The notes: generated by a model not told the origin, from the sequence alone. DNA of 64,000 nt from Sulfitobacter brevis (GCF_900112755.1 NZ_FOMW01000002.1:248001-312000); one strand, 5' to 3'. Counted from the stretch's first letter, positions 49,751 through 63,894 are shown. Numbers and translations: made by a program.

Positions 49751-51088
49751 ATGACTGACACACTCCATATCATCGGCGGCGGCATGGCCGGTTCCGAAGC
49801 CGCATGGCAGGCCGCAAATGCGGGCATCCCTGTCGTGCTCCACGAAATGCGCCCCGAGGTCGGCACCTTTGCCCACCAGACCGGCAATCTGGCCGAGATG
49901 GTTTGCTCCAACTCGTTCCGCTCTGACGACAGTGAACAAAACGCTGTTGGTCTGTTGCATTGGGAAATGCGCGAAGCGAACGGGTTGATTATGGCCACGG
50001 CGGACAAACACCGCCTGCCTGCGGGGGGCGCTTTGGCCGTCGACCGCGACCACTTTGCCCAAGCGGTGACTGAGACGCTGCTGGCGCACCCCAACATCAC
50101 CGTCGAATACGGCGAGATCACCGCCCTGCCCACCGATGGTACATGGATCGTCGCAACAGGCCCGCTGACCTCGGGCACACTGGCTCAATCCATTGCCGAA
50201 AGCACGGGTGCCGACGCTTTGGCGTTCTTCGATGCTATTGCGCCAATCGTCTATGCCGACAGTGTCGATATGAATGTCGCGTGGATGCAGTCACGCTATG
50301 ACAAGGGCGAGACCGAAGAAGAGCGCACCGCCTACCTGAACTGCCCGATGACCAAAGACGAGTACGAAGCCTTCATCGACGCGCTGCTCGCCGCCGATAA
50401 GACCGAGTTTCGCGAAGGCGAGACGGCGGGCTATTTCGACGGCTGCCTGCCGATTGAAGTGATGGCCGAACGCGGCCGCGAAACACTGCGCTTTGGCCCG
50501 ATGAAGCCGGTTGGCCTGACCAATACCCACCAGCCTGACATCAAGGCCTATGCCGTGGTGCAGTTGCGGCGCGATAATAAACTTGCCACGCTTTACAACA
50601 TCGTCGGCTTCCAGACCAAGATGAAGTACGGCGCGCAAACCGATGTATTCAAAATGATTCCCGGCTTGCAGGACGCCAGCTTTGCCCGTTTGGGCGGCAT
50701 CCATCGCAACAGTTTTATCAACTCTCCCACCTTGCTGGATGGCCAGATGCGTCTGCGCACGGCCCCGCATATCCGCTTTGCCGGACAGATCACTGGCGTC
50801 GAAGGGTATGTCGAATCTGCGGCGATGGGACTGCTTGCAGGCCGTCTGGCTGCCGCCGAACTTAAAGGTGAAAGCCTTGAAACGCCTCCCGATACCACCG
50901 CGACCGGCGCGCTGATCACCCATATCTCCGGCGGTGCAGACGCCAAGACCTTCCAGCCGATGAACGTGAACTTCGGGCTGTTCCCGCCGGTTGACGGGCT
51001 GAAGGCAGGGCGACGCGGACGCAAGGACCGCTACAAGGCTTATACCGACCGGGCCAAGTCCGATTGGCAGGGGTGGTTGCAAAGTTAA
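49751..51088 (+). CDS. trmFO: tRNA (uracil-5-)-methyltransferase, folate-dependent (TrmFO)
   Basis: FAD and methylenetetrahydrofolate-dependent enzyme making ribothymidine at position 54 of tRNA. The 445-residue protein starts with the FAD motif [20 protein letters not shown] and has [12 protein letters not shown] near residue 53, [27 protein letters not shown] near 234 and [16 protein letters not shown] near 351. The start at 49751 (MTDTLHI) is the family start. A methyltransferase and gluQ follow in tight succession. Confidence 0.96.
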   Translation: MTDTLHIIGGGMAGSEAAWQAANAGIPVVLHEMRPEVGTFAHQTGNLAEMVCSNSFRSDDSEQNAVGLLHWEMREANGLIMATADKHRLPAGGALAVDRDHFAQAVTETLLAHPNITVEYGEITALPTDGTWIVATGPLTSGTLAQSIAESTGADALAFFDAIAPIVYADSVDMNVAWMQSRYDKGETEEERTAYLNCPMTKDEYEAFIDALLAADKTEFREGETAGYFDGCLPIEVMAERGRETLRFGPMKPVGLTNTHQPDIKAYAVVQLRRDNKLATLYNIVGFQTKMKYGAQTDVFKMIPGLQDASFARLGGIHRNSFINSPTLLDGQMRLRTAPHIRFAGQITGVEGYVESAAMGLLAGRLAAAELKGESLETPPDTTATGALITHISGGADAKTFQPMNVNFGLFPPVDGLKAGRRGRKDRYKAYTDRAKSDWQGWLQS

Positions 51089-51126
51089 CGCTGGACGGTA
51101 CGGGTAATCGTTCGTACCTTTCCCAC

Positions 51127-51741
51127 ATGAGCGAGACATTTCTAGACAAGGTTTATACCGCCCGTGACGCCGCCGCGACGCGCGAGCTTTATGACGACTG
51201 GGCACAGACTTACGAGGCCGAAGTCGGTGAGCAAGGTTATGCCACGCCAGACAGATGTGCCGCAGCACTTGCCGAATTTCTCACAGACAAATCTGCCCCG
51301 ATCCTCGATTTTGGCTGTGGCACGGGGCTGTCTGGCCACGCGCTCCACGGCGCGGGGTTCGAGGCCATTGACGGTGCCGATATCTCGGCTGAAATGCTGG
51401 CGCAGGCCAATGATCACGGCATTTACCGGACCCTGCATCATATCGAGCCCGATGGCGATTTGCCCACCACCACAGGTGGCTATATCGCGATTGCAGCGAT
51501 TGGCGTGCTAGGCCCCGGTGCCGCGCCAGTTTCGCTTTTTGACACCCTGATGCACAGCCTCCATGCTGGCGGCCTCGTTGTCTTTTCCTTCAACGACGCG
51601 GCCTTGGCCGAAAAGTCTAATGAGGGGCGCATCAACGAGTGGGTCGACAGCGGAGCGGCCAGCTTGCTGTTTCGCGAATATGGCGAACATATGCCGGGCC
51701 TCGATATTAAGTCTACTGTCTATGTGATTGAAAAGAAGTGA
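51127..51741 (+). CDS. SAM-dependent methyltransferase, class I
   Basis: A 204-residue enzyme. The SAM-binding motif I is PILDFGCGTGLSGHAL near residue 59, with the acidic DGADISAEMLAQA after it. The N-terminal YDDWAQTYEAEV is common to Rossmann methyltransferases of the UbiE/WBSCR27-like type. The substrate is unknown. ATG at 51127 is 38 bases after the trmFO stop; its stop overlaps the gluQ start codon (GTGA). Confidence 0.9.
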   Translation: MSETFLDKVYTARDAAATRELYDDWAQTYEAEVGEQGYATPDRCAAALAEFLTDKSAPILDFGCGTGLSGHALHGAGFEAIDGADISAEMLAQANDHGIYRTLHHIEPDGDLPTTTGGYIAIAAIGVLGPGAAPVSLFDTLMHSLHAGGLVVFSFNDAALAEKSNEGRINEWVDSGAASLLFREYGEHMPGLDIKSTVYVIEKK

Positions 51742-52583
51742 CCTTCACAACTAGGTTTGCGCCGTCCCCCACAGGGCCGCTGCACCTGGGCCATGCCTAT
51801 AGTGCGCTTTTGGCGCATGACATGGCGAAAGCTGCTGGCGGGACATTTCTGCTCCGGATCGAAGACACGGATACGAGCCGCGCCCGCCCCGAATGGGAGG
51901 CGCAGATCTATGATGATCTGGCTTGGCTGGGGCTGGACTGGCCCCGGCCCGTGCTGCGCCAATCTGACCATCTGGGCCGCTATAACGAGGTTCTGATGAC
52001 ATTGGCTGACCGCGGTCTGGTCTACCCGTGCTCCTGCCGGCGCAGCGACATCCGCGCAGCTCTTTCTGCGCCGCAAGAGGGTGTGCAAGCACTCGCGGTC
52101 TATCCAGGCACCTGTCGTCACCGCGATATGGCCAGCCGCCAGCCGGGCGATGCCCTGCGCCTGAACCTAGCGACAGCACTTGCCAGCCTAGAGAACAATG
52201 CGAACCTCGGATTCGAGGAGACCGGCCCCGAACATTGCGGACACCAATCAATAGACGCCAGACTGCTTCTGACCACCGTCGGGGATGCGGTGCTGGGCCG
52301 CAAAGAGATCGAGACCGTATCATACGTGCTGGCAGCCGTGGTTGACGACGCCGCGCAGCAGATCACCCATGTGGTTCGCGGCGCTGATCTGTTCGAGACG
52401 ACCGCCCTGCAGGTCTTGCTCCAGCGTCTCCTTAGCCTGCCGACACCGCTATACCACCACCACCGCCTGATCCGCGACGAGGCGGGCAAGCGATTGGCCA
52501 AACGCGATGACGCACGCGCGATTTCTACCTATCGAAGCGAAGGCCGCTCACCCCAAGATATTCGCGCTTTAACAGGACTGTAG
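51738..52583 (+). CDS. gluQ: Glutamyl-Q tRNA(Asp) synthetase
   Basis: Truncated class I synthetase that attaches glutamate to queuosine in tRNA(Asp). The 281-residue protein has the HIGH motif as HLGH in RFAPSPTGPLHLGH, the zinc-binding PCSCRRSDI...YPGTC cysteines and the KMSKS equivalent KRLAKRDD. The anticodon domain is absent, as in all GluQ proteins. Start GTG at 51738 overlaps the methyltransferase stop, so the three genes trmFO-MT-gluQ form a tRNA-modification operon. Confidence 0.95.
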   Translation: MTFTTRFAPSPTGPLHLGHAYSALLAHDMAKAAGGTFLLRIEDTDTSRARPEWEAQIYDDLAWLGLDWPRPVLRQSDHLGRYNEVLMTLADRGLVYPCSCRRSDIRAALSAPQEGVQALAVYPGTCRHRDMASRQPGDALRLNLATALASLENNANLGFEETGPEHCGHQSIDARLLLTTVGDAVLGRKEIETVSYVLAAVVDDAAQQITHVVRGADLFETTALQVLLQRLLSLPTPLYHHHRLIRDEAGKRLAKRDDARAISTYRSEGRSPQDIRALTGL

Positions 52584-52592
52584 CCCAGAGGT

Positions 52593-52955
52593 TCAATCAG
52601 CAACCGGCTGCATCAACTCGTGCTCTTGGCCATCACGCACTGCCGTGTAAAAGCAGCTTTGTCGACCTGTGTGACAGGCGGGCCCGGTCTGGCGGACTTT
52701 CACCAGCAAGCAGTCTCGGTCACAATCCAGACGAAAATCCACCAACTCCTGAACGTGCCCGCTGGTTGCGCCTTTGATCCAGAATGCCTGACGCGAGCGG
52801 CTCCAATAGGTCACATTGCCAGTCTCTAATGTCTTGGTGATGCTGGCGGCATTCATCCACGCCAGCATCAGAACCTCGCCAGTTTCAGCGTCCTGCGCGA
52901 TGGCGGGGATCAGGCCTGCGTCATTAAAAAGCAAGGTTGTCGGGTCAAAAGTCAT
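52593..52955 (-). CDS. hisI: Phosphoribosyl-AMP cyclohydrolase
   Basis: Third step of histidine synthesis, 120 residues, without the HisE domain. Motifs: [37 protein letters not shown], the metal-binding [12 protein letters not shown] and [11 protein letters not shown]. The ATG at 52955 faces the divergent NifU-like gene across 75 bases. It is convergent with gluQ. Confidence 0.96.
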   Translation of the reverse strand: MTFDPTTLLFNDAGLIPAIAQDAETGEVLMLAWMNAASITKTLETGNVTYWSRSRQAFWIKGATSGHVQELVDFRLDCDRDCLLVKVRQTGPACHTGRQSCFYTAVRDGQEHELMQPVAD

Positions 52956-53030
52956 TGAAACACGTCCTCAAAAGTTTTGCATCTCACGTCAGCCGCTTTA
53001 TGTAGGCGTTGAAGCGTAAAGGAAACAGCG

Positions 53031-53492
53031 ATGTCCGGCGATAACGATCTCATCAAGCTCTACTCGGCGCGGATACTGGCGCTCGCCGCAGACATTCCGC
53101 ACCTGACCCGGCTGGAGCATCCGCAAGCCACTGTCAAACGGCGCTCACCGCTTTGCGGTTCGACTGTCACCGTAGATGTGATTGTCGAGGACGGACGCCT
53201 AGCCGCCTTTGGCCAGGATGTTAAAGCCTGCGCATTGGGACAAGCGGCAGCAGCGATCGTCGGCCACGCGGCGCATGATGCCAGTTTTGATCAGGTCAAA
53301 ACTGCGCGTGACCAGTTGCTGCAGATGTTAAAGAGCGACGGTCCGGTGCCGGATGCGCCCTTTGACGGATTTGAAGTTCTTCAGCCCGCTGTCGCCTACA
53401 AAAACCGTCATGCCTCGATCATGCTAAGCATTGAAGCCACCGTTGAGGCGATGCAGCACGCAATGGCCCCGGAAAGCATCGACAACGCCTGA
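53031..53492 (+). CDS. NifU/IscU-like iron-sulfur cluster scaffold protein
   Basis: A 153-residue protein of the SufU/IscU fold. Two cluster-ligand cysteines are visible, in RSPLCGSTVTV and DVKACALGQAAAAI; the third family cysteine is not obvious at the usual C-terminal position. Other members in this family act as scaffold or sulfur acceptor. AAGGAAA precedes the ATG at 53031. No isc or suf genes are adjacent. Confidence 0.85.
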   Translation: MSGDNDLIKLYSARILALAADIPHLTRLEHPQATVKRRSPLCGSTVTVDVIVEDGRLAAFGQDVKACALGQAAAAIVGHAAHDASFDQVKTARDQLLQMLKSDGPVPDAPFDGFEVLQPAVAYKNRHASIMLSIEATVEAMQHAMAPESIDNA

Positions 53493-53522
53493 CCGGCAGG
53501 GCTCACACTCGAGATTTTTAAC

Positions 53523-53558
53523 AAAAAAACGCCGCACGCCCGAAACGGACGCGCGGCG
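53523..53558 (-). terminator. Rho-independent terminator of the 42-residue gene
   Basis: On the minus strand a 13-base-pair stem (two wobbles) around a TTT loop is followed by seven T residues. It is 142 bases after the stop of the small gene, so that gene has a long 3' untranslated region. Confidence 0.85.
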
Positions 53559-53699
53559 CAAGAGAGCGTTACTCATGTGGGACGCGGTTTAACCTGCGGG
53601 GCGAACCCCGAAGCCGACGTGGGACAGGCAGTGCCTATCGGCTGCATCAAGTTGGGACGGATGCTTCAGGAAAACCGGCATGAGAGCCGCAGGCAGAAT
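53559..53699 (-). other. Structured 3' untranslated region of the 42-residue gene
   Basis: Between the small gene and its terminator lie two hairpins: a GCCGA/TCGGC stem (53613-53642) with an inner AGGC/GCCT, and a CGGGG/CCCCG stem (53597-53610) with a four-base loop. Together with the terminator this resembles a stable 3'-derived small RNA. No protein is seen here. Confidence 0.45.
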
Positions 53700-53828
53700 T
53701 CAAACAAGTCCAGGAAGATGTAGACCGATAACGAGCATCATAACGAGAGCCGCCGCACCTGCCGCATCTTGCAGCAAAGTATGCTGAGACCGAGATGCGA
53801 TGGACTTGATCATTTTGAGCGTTGTCAT
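53700..53828 (-). CDS. 42-residue hydrophobic protein of unknown function
   Basis: A very short gene: the ATG at 53828 has GGAGG six bases upstream and encodes a 42-residue protein. The basic N-terminal half (MTTLKMIKSIASRSQHTLLQ) is followed by one membrane segment (AAGAAALVMMLVIGLHLPGLV) at the C-terminus. The perfect ribosome-binding site and the strong terminator downstream support expression. I do not recognise a family with known function. A longer overlapping open frame in another phase is not credible. Confidence 0.75.
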   Translation of the reverse strand: MTTLKMIKSIASRSQHTLLQDAAGAAALVMMLVIGLHLPGLV

Positions 53829-53926
53829 GTCGTTCCTCCGTTCTTGTTGCCTCTTTGTTCTCACGTGGCGGACCACATGTAAAGAACTTTATGAGAACAC
53901 TTGCGAACAAAAAGGTCAGAAAGTCG

Positions 53927-58197
<4,271 letters not shown>

Positions 58198-58236
58198 AGA
58201 ATGAAACCAGTGTTCTAGCCGGATACCGGCGGAGGC

Positions 58237-58944
58237 TCAGGCGATTTCAGCTATCGGAATGGCAACAGGATCGGGATCGCGCAGCACATAGCCGCGTCCC
58301 CAAACCGTTTCGATATGATTGTTGCCACCGGTGGCCTCGCTCAGTTTCTTGCGTAATTTACAGATAAAAACATCAATAATTTTCAGTTCCGGTTCGTCCA
58401 TGCCGCCGTACAGGTGGTTCAGGAACATCTCTTTGGTCAGGGTCGTCCCTTTACGCAGGCTCAAAAGCTCCAGCATCTGGTACTCTTTGCCAGTCAGATG
58501 CACGGCCTGGCTGTCAACGCTGACTGTCTTGGCGTCAAGGTTCACCGAAATCTGGCCGGTATCGATCACAGACTGTGAATGCCCCTTGGAGCGGCGGATG
58601 ATCGCGTGAATACGCGCCACCAATTCCTCGCGATGAAACGGCTTGGTGAGATAATCGTCTGCACCAAAGCCAAAGCCCTTGATCTTGTTCTCGGTATCAT
58701 CTGCCCCGGACAGGATCAGGATCGGCGTTGAAATCCGCGCGAGCCGTAGTTGGCGCAAGACCTCGTGACCATTCATATCGGGCAGATCAAGGTCGAGAAG
58801 GATCAAATCGTAATCGTATAATTTAGCCAGATCGATACCTTCCTCGCCTAAATCCGTCGCATAGACGTTTAGGTTCGCATGGGTCAGCATTAATTCTATG
58901 CTTCGAGAGGTAGTAGGGTCATCTTCTACAAGCAGCACTCGCAT
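58237..58944 (-). CDS. ctrA: Cell-cycle response regulator CtrA
   Basis: OmpR-type regulator that controls motility, division and gene-transfer-agent genes in alphaproteobacteria. Starting at the ATG at 58944 ([10 protein letters not shown]) gives 235 residues with phospho-acceptor D51, KPF lysine and the winged helix ending [16 protein letters not shown] longer in-frame start is not family-like. It lies downstream of the DUF1153 gene on the same strand; the gap contains a CtrA-like box, suggesting autoregulation. Confidence 0.97.
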   Translation of the reverse strand: MRVLLVEDDPTTSRSIELMLTHANLNVYATDLGEEGIDLAKLYDYDLILLDLDLPDMNGHEVLRQLRLARISTPILILSGADDTENKIKGFGFGADDYLTKPFHREELVARIHAIIRRSKGHSQSVIDTGQISVNLDAKTVSVDSQAVHLTGKEYQMLELLSLRKGTTLTKEMFLNHLYGGMDEPELKIIDVFICKLRKKLSEATGGNNHIETVWGRGYVLRDPDPVAIPIAEIA

Positions 58945-58995
58945 TCGGTTCTCCGCATCACTGTTTTCATTAATCAGGATCGTGAACAATAAAGG

Positions 58996-59010
58996 TTAAT
59001 CACTCGTTAC
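58996..59010. promoter_or_regulatory. Near-consensus CtrA box upstream of ctrA
   Basis: TTAA-N7-TTAC lies about 52 bases before the ctrA start, one base off the TTAA-N7-TTAA consensus. CtrA autoregulation is established in Caulobacter; here it is inferred. Confidence 0.4.
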
Positions 59011-59036
59011 CGATGTGAAAAACTTAACAAAACAAC

Positions 59037-59315
59037 TTAGGGTTGTCTATACTTTTGTAGTAAAGTCGCCTTTAATGCCTGCTCGCCGTGATCGCTCACA
59101 GCCCTAACCCATTCCATGAACTCCTCTTCGCTGATTTGATACCTCTCCAACGCCTCGCGCTGGGTTATCAACCCATAGACCACAGCGCGCACAACGGCGG
59201 CTTTGCGCGACGCGACCCATCTGCGGGTTCGCACGTCTGGCAAATCCGCACGGGTCATGATAGTGCCATCCGCCAAGGTTACGGATCGTGGTCCGTCGAC
59301 TTTTTTCAGATACAT
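59037..59315 (-). CDS. sciP: DUF1153 protein, SciP-like CtrA inhibitor
   Basis: A 92-residue protein of the DUF1153 family. Its core TRRWVASRKAAVVRAVVYGLITQREALERYQISEEEFMEWVRAVSDHG is a helix-turn-helix-type domain. In Caulobacter the homologue SciP binds CtrA and DNA and blocks CtrA-dependent transcription. Adjacent to and upstream of ctrA here, on the same strand, which supports the assignment. Confidence 0.9.
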   Translation of the reverse strand: MYLKKVDGPRSVTLADGTIMTRADLPDVRTRRWVASRKAAVVRAVVYGLITQREALERYQISEEEFMEWVRAVSDHGEQALKATLLQKYRQP

Positions 59316-59434
59316 GATCTTTTCCGCATTTATGCCCTTTGAATGTGGCCGATGGTCTTTAACGCAACGTGAACCCTACCCTTGTGAGTAATTAGGATTT
59401 TCCTATATTTCTTCCTAGCGCTCCGGAGACAGCC

Positions 59435-60577
59435 ATGCCGCTCGACGATACCCACCCGCTCAATTCCCTCGGCTTTGCCAAAGCCCCCGCCGACACCCGC
59501 GTCGTGGTGGCGATGTCAGGTGGCGTCGACAGTTCCGTGGTCGCCGCGATGCTGGCCGAAGAAGGCTATGATGTGATCGGTGTCACGCTGCAGCTCTACG
59601 ATCATGGCGCGGCGCTCGCCAAGAAGGGCGCCTGTTGCGCAGGGATCGATATCCACGATGCACGGCGCGTCGCGGAATCGATGGGATTTCCGCACTATGT
59701 TCTTGATTACGAAAACGTTTTCAAAGACGCGGTCATCGATGAATTCGCCGACAGTTACCTCGCTGGTGCCACACCTGTGCCCTGCATCCGCTGCAACGAA
59801 AGGGTCAAATTCAAGGACCTGCTCGAGACCGCGCGCGATCTTGAGGCCGACTGCATGGCCACTGGCCACTACATCCAGCGCAAGATGGGCGACAACGGTC
59901 CCGAGCTTCACGCCGCCGCCGATGCCAACCGCGATCAAAGCTATTTCCTGTTCTCGACCACGCCCGATCAACTGGCCTATTTGCGCTTCCCGCTGGGGCA
60001 TTTGCCCTCCAAGGACGCCACCCGCGCACTGGCTGCCAAATACAATCTCAGCGTTGCAATGAAGCCCGACAGTCAAGATATATGCTTTGTGCCGAACGGC
60101 GACTACGCCAGTGTGATCCGCAAGCTGCGACCCGAGGCCGCTGATCCCGGTGATATCGTCGATGTTGATGGCACTGTACTGGCCCGACACGAAGGCATCA
60201 TCCACTATACCATTGGCCAGCGCCGCGGTCTCGGGATCGGTGGCTTGGCCGACCCGCTTTATGTGGTGAAACTCGACGCCGACAAACGTCAGGTCATTGT
60301 CGGCCCGAAGACCATGTTGGCCACCCGCCGCATCCCCGTGCGTGAGATCAATTGGCTGGGCGACGCCCCGATGATGTCGCAAAAGGAATGGCCTGTCGCC
60401 GTGCGCGTCCGCTCGACCCGCCCTCCGCGCGACGCCATCCTGCGACCGATTTCGGACACCGAGGCCGAGGTCGAACTCCTCACCGCCGAGGAAGGCATCT
60501 CCCCCGGACAGGCTTGCGTGTTCTACGACCCCGACAGCAGCCGGATTTTCGGCGGCGGCTGGATTCACAAAGGCTAA
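59435..60577 (+). CDS. mnmA: tRNA-specific 2-thiouridylase MnmA
   Basis: Adds sulfur to U34 of tRNA(Lys/Glu/Gln). The 380-residue protein has the PP-loop motif [18 protein letters not shown], the catalytic cysteines in [13 protein letters not shown] and [13 protein letters not shown], and the C-terminal tRNA-binding domain. The start at 59435 has CGGAG upstream. It is the only plus-strand gene in this stretch, convergent with lpxB across a hairpin element. Confidence 0.97.
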   Translation: MPLDDTHPLNSLGFAKAPADTRVVVAMSGGVDSSVVAAMLAEEGYDVIGVTLQLYDHGAALAKKGACCAGIDIHDARRVAESMGFPHYVLDYENVFKDAVIDEFADSYLAGATPVPCIRCNERVKFKDLLETARDLEADCMATGHYIQRKMGDNGPELHAAADANRDQSYFLFSTTPDQLAYLRFPLGHLPSKDATRALAAKYNLSVAMKPDSQDICFVPNGDYASVIRKLRPEAADPGDIVDVDGTVLARHEGIIHYTIGQRRGLGIGGLADPLYVVKLDADKRQVIVGPKTMLATRRIPVREINWLGDAPMMSQKEWPVAVRVRSTRPPRDAILRPISDTEAEVELLTAEEGISPGQACVFYDPDSSRIFGGGWIHKG

Positions 60578-60631
60578 GCTTTTTGGAGCCAAAAATGTCC
60601 TGCGGGAGTGTGAGGGGGAAAAGCCCCCTCA
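60578..60631 (-). repeat. Composite intergenic hairpin element, copy D
   Basis: On the minus strand an 8-base-pair stem (TGAGGGGG and CCCCCTCA) is followed by CACTCCCGCAGGACATTTTTGGCTCCAAAAAGC. The tail matches the AGGA..TTTTTGG..CAAA tails of the other copies. It lies at the convergent ends of mnmA and lpxB. Confidence 0.75.
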
Positions 60632-60658
60632 TCTGCACTTCAAACCGAGCTCAGCGCA

Positions 60659-61804
60659 TCAAAGCCGCGCCATAACCGCCCGTGCCGCCCGCATACCTGG
60701 CGCCTCGCCGCCCTGACCCAGGCGCTGCATGGTCAAGGCCATTGCGGCCTGCTGCTCTTCGGGTTTTGCCAGAACCTGCGTCAGCCCTGCCGCAATCCGG
60801 TCGGGTGTACATTCCGGCCCCAAAAACTCCGGCACAACGCGACTGTTAGACACAATATTAACCAACGTGACCGTATCAATCAGCGCCATCATCCGGATCA
60901 GCCGGAAGCTTAGCCAATGCATCCGATAGGCAATCACCATCGGCGTTCCATTGGCCGCGAGCTCCAGCGACACTGTTCCCGACGCCGCCAAAGCCACATC
61001 TGCCGCCCGAAAGGCCGCCCGTTTCATCGCTGCGGCATCCGGCGCGCTTGGGTCCAACAGCAGCGGTGCTCCGGACCAATCGCGCGTCATGTCGCGCACC
61101 AGCGGCGCCACCGCGGCGGCAACAGGCACCACAACCCGAACATCGGGGCGTTGTGCGCAAAACTTTTTCAAAGCTTCACCAAAAACCCCAGCAAGCTTGC
61201 TCACCTCGCCGCGCCGCGAGCCGGGCAAGACCAAGGCGATCGGGCTGTCGCCCAGATCAAACCGCGTCCGGAATGCCTGCACCTCCTCCTGCGTTGCAAT
61301 CGACTCAGCCACAACCGGATGCCCGACGAAGTCGCAGTCCATGCCTGCGGCCTCCATCAAAGGTGGCTCAAAAGGAAACAACGCCAGCACCTGATCAATC
61401 CAGCGGGCCATCTTTTGCGCGCGCCCGGGGCGCCAAGCCCATACTGTCGGCGCGACGTAATGCACCGTGCGGATGGCGGAGCGTTCTTTCACCAACCGCG
61501 CCACCCGCAGTGAAAAATCGGGGCTGTCGATGGTGATGAGCACATCTGGTGCTAACTCCACCACCGCCTGTGCCGTCTGCGCAATCCGCGCTTTCAACTG
61601 GCGATATTTCGGCAAAACCTCTGCAATGCCCATGACGCTCAGTTCTGACATGTCAAACCGGCTGACCAGCCCCTGCGCCGCCATATCGGGGCCGCCAATC
61701 CCTTCAAAACTCACATCGGGGTCCAGCGCCTTGAGGCCCGCCATCAATGCCCCGCCCAAGCGGTCACCCGAGGGCTCGCCTGCGAGGATAAACACCCGCG
61801 TCAT
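60659..61804 (-). CDS. lpxB: Lipid-A-disaccharide synthase
   Basis: Joins two acylated glucosamines in lipid A synthesis. Starting at the ATG at 61804 gives 381 residues with VFILAGEPSGDRLGGALM, the GIGGPDMAAQGL block and HYVAPTVWAWRPGRAQKM near 115, VLPGSRRGEVSKL near 195 and the SGTVSLELAANGTPMVIAYRM acceptor segment. The longer upstream frame is not used. It overlaps lpxI (ATGA) and is the last gene of the lipid A operon. Confidence 0.96.
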   Translation of the reverse strand: MTRVFILAGEPSGDRLGGALMAGLKALDPDVSFEGIGGPDMAAQGLVSRFDMSELSVMGIAEVLPKYRQLKARIAQTAQAVVELAPDVLITIDSPDFSLRVARLVKERSAIRTVHYVAPTVWAWRPGRAQKMARWIDQVLALFPFEPPLMEAAGMDCDFVGHPVVAESIATQEEVQAFRTRFDLGDSPIALVLPGSRRGEVSKLAGVFGEALKKFCAQRPDVRVVVPVAAAVAPLVRDMTRDWSGAPLLLDPSAPDAAAMKRAAFRAADVALAASGTVSLELAANGTPMVIAYRMHWLSFRLIRMMALIDTVTLVNIVSNSRVVPEFLGPECTPDRIAAGLTQVLAKPEEQQAAMALTMQRLGQGGEAPGMRAARAVMARL

Positions 61805-62595
61805 GCGCTGGTCCGCGCCCAGATCACCAAGCCCGCCGCATCGGCAATCGCACGGCATTTCTGCGGCTCGAGCATCAAGACCTCGCCCGCATCCACCACA
61901 ATCCCGACCAATCCGGCGTTGATTGCATTGCGCACAGTATCGGGGCCAATGGTGGGCAAATCGACGAGGCGACTTTGATCGGGCTTGGGACCTTTGAACA
62001 AGATCGCCCGTGTGCCTGCCAGCGCCGCAGCTTCACGCGACATCAGCGCATCGGTGCCAGTACTGTCTTCCATGCCGCGCACTTCACCGCCCGCCACCAC
62101 ACAGGCCTGACCGATATCGCGCGGGCCCATCAGCGCAATATGCGCCGCACCGACATCCGCATCGGCCCGCATCTGCGCGTCGGGCTGTACGACCGTTAAA
62201 ATGCCGTCACGGATCAATAAGTCCGGCGCCAGATCATGGGCAGCGCGTAGCGCGAAGCCCCGCGTTTCGAACAGATCAAGGATCACCCGCAGGGCACCGT
62301 CATCACCTTTCTGCAGGGCCGCCAACATCATCGGCACCAAAGGCGCCGTAAGGGCATCGAGTTTTGATGGATCAAGCTGGGGACGTGCCAAGGCACCCGC
62401 AAAGCAGACCTCCGTGACGCCCTGCTCCGATAACGCCTGCAAAAGCGATCCCAAGGTCTCAAGCCGGAAGGTCAGGTCGGGCTGTAGCCCGTCCGGCGCA
62501 CAGCCTTCAAATACGCAAACCAAGGGCCGCACGTTCAAAGCCGCGACAATCGCCGCAGGCAATGCACCATTTCCGGCAATCAGCGCCAGCGTCAT
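61801..62595 (-). CDS. lpxI: UDP-2,3-diacylglucosamine diphosphatase LpxI
   Basis: The alphaproteobacterial replacement for LpxH. The 264-residue protein has the N-terminal LALIAGNGALPAAIV nucleotide-binding region and the LpxI signature KGPKPDQSRLVDLPTIGPDTV with the conserved residues for Mg-dependent hydrolysis. It overlaps both lpxA (ATGA) and lpxB (ATGA), so all are made in a fixed ratio. Confidence 0.95.
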   Translation of the reverse strand: MTLALIAGNGALPAAIVAALNVRPLVCVFEGCAPDGLQPDLTFRLETLGSLLQALSEQGVTEVCFAGALARPQLDPSKLDALTAPLVPMMLAALQKGDDGALRVILDLFETRGFALRAAHDLAPDLLIRDGILTVVQPDAQMRADADVGAAHIALMGPRDIGQACVVAGGEVRGMEDSTGTDALMSREAAALAGTRAILFKGPKPDQSRLVDLPTIGPDTVRNAINAGLVGIVVDAGEVLMLEPQKCRAIADAAGLVIWARTSA

Positions 62596-63374
62596 TTTGG
62601 GGTGAGAAAGTGCCGGCCCGTGTCAGCCAGCACGAAATCCACAATCTGGCGCACATAGGAGCTGGTGGTCTCGTCGCCCAAACGCTTTGCGCGGTCATGG
62701 AACGTGCCCTCGCCCTGCGCCAGCATCTGAAACGCTGCCCGCAGCGCCGTGATATCAGCCCGCGCGACACCGCCACGCTTGAGCCCGACAAGGTTCAACC
62801 CGTCAAGATCCCCGCGCGGCGCCTGCACAAGCCCGTAGGGAATTACATCGTTGGTCACCATCGTGACCGCGCCGATAATCGCACCCTGCCCGATCCGCAC
62901 CCATTGGTGGATGCCCGAAAGCCCGCCAATGATCACATCGTCCTCGATGATACAGTGGCCCGCCACGGCGGCGCTGTTCACCACGATAACGCGGTTCCCG
63001 ATAATGGCGTCATGGGCAATATGCGCCCCCGCCATGAACAACCCGTCGTCACCCACACGGGTCACGCCGCCGCCACCTTCGGTGCCGCAGTTCATCGTGA
63101 CATGCTCGCGGATGCGGTTGCGCTTGCCAATCTCCAGACGGCTGGCCTCGCCTTTGAACTTAAGGTCCTGCGGGATTTCACCGATCACGGCGAAGGAAAA
63201 GATTACCGTGCCTGCCCCGACGCGGGTCTGTCCCGTCACCACCACATGGCTTTTCAACACCACATCGGCCTCAAGCACGACATCGGCCCCGACCAGACAA
63301 AACGGGCCGACCTGCGCGGACGGGTCAATCTGCGCGCCGTCTTCGATCACGGCCGAAGCGTGGATATTGCTCAT
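62592..63374 (-). CDS. lpxA: UDP-N-acetylglucosamine acyltransferase LpxA
   Basis: First step of lipid A synthesis, 260 residues forming a left-handed beta-helix of hexapeptide repeats ([24 protein letters not shown]). The catalytic histidine lies in [15 protein letters not shown]. The C-terminal helical part contains the [10 protein letters not shown] region. It overlaps fabZ and lpxI by four bases each. Confidence 0.97.
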   Translation of the reverse strand: MSNIHASAVIEDGAQIDPSAQVGPFCLVGADVVLEADVVLKSHVVVTGQTRVGAGTVIFSFAVIGEIPQDLKFKGEASRLEIGKRNRIREHVTMNCGTEGGGGVTRVGDDGLFMAGAHIAHDAIIGNRVIVVNSAAVAGHCIIEDDVIIGGLSGIHQWVRIGQGAIIGAVTMVTNDVIPYGLVQAPRGDLDGLNLVGLKRGGVARADITALRAAFQMLAQGEGTFHDRAKRLGDETTSSYVRQIVDFVLADTGRHFLTPK

Positions 63375-63832
63375 TTGGGCAGGTCCACATAGGCCATGAA
63401 GTCGGCCTCGGCAGCCATTTCGCCCTCGACCGTGGCTACCCCGTTAAAGCGCCAGATCTTGCCGCCAGGTTTGCCGCGTAGGGTTTTTACATCCATCCGC
63501 AGTACATCGCCGGGGATCACTTTGCGGCGGAACTTACAGTTGTCGATCGACATGAAATAAATCAGCAGATCTTTGTCGATGATATCCAGTGACACGCCCA
63601 ACATAACGCCGGAAGTCTGCGCCATCGCCTCGACAATGGTCACCCCCGGCATGATCGGCGTACCGGGAAAATGGCCCTGAAAATGCGGTTCGTTCATCGT
63701 CACGTTCTTATAGCCGACAGCCGATGTCGTGCCGTCGATTTCCTCAACCTTGTCTACCAACAAAAACGGATAGCGGTGGGGCAGAATGCGCTGAATCAAT
63801 TGGATGTCGGCGCGTTTAATGTCTTGGCTCAT
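63371..63832 (-). CDS. fabZ: 3-hydroxyacyl-ACP dehydratase FabZ
   Basis: Dehydrates beta-hydroxyacyl-ACP in fatty acid synthesis. The 153-residue hotdog enzyme has [13 protein letters not shown], the catalytic-histidine segment [15 protein letters not shown] and the glutamate in EAMAQTSG. The ATG at 63832 has GGA upstream. A small hairpin, GCCCC-TTC-GGGGC (63877-63889), lies between it and the OmpH gene. Confidence 0.97.
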   Translation of the reverse strand: MSQDIKRADIQLIQRILPHRYPFLLVDKVEEIDGTTSAVGYKNVTMNEPHFQGHFPGTPIMPGVTIVEAMAQTSGVMLGVSLDIIDKDLLIYFMSIDNCKFRRKVIPGDVLRMDVKTLRGKPGGKIWRFNGVATVEGEMAAEADFMAYVDLPK

Positions 63833-63894
63833 GAGTTGTCCTTAGCTGCAAGGTCTTGCAAGTGGCTATCAATTTAGCCCCTTCGGGGCAAGTC

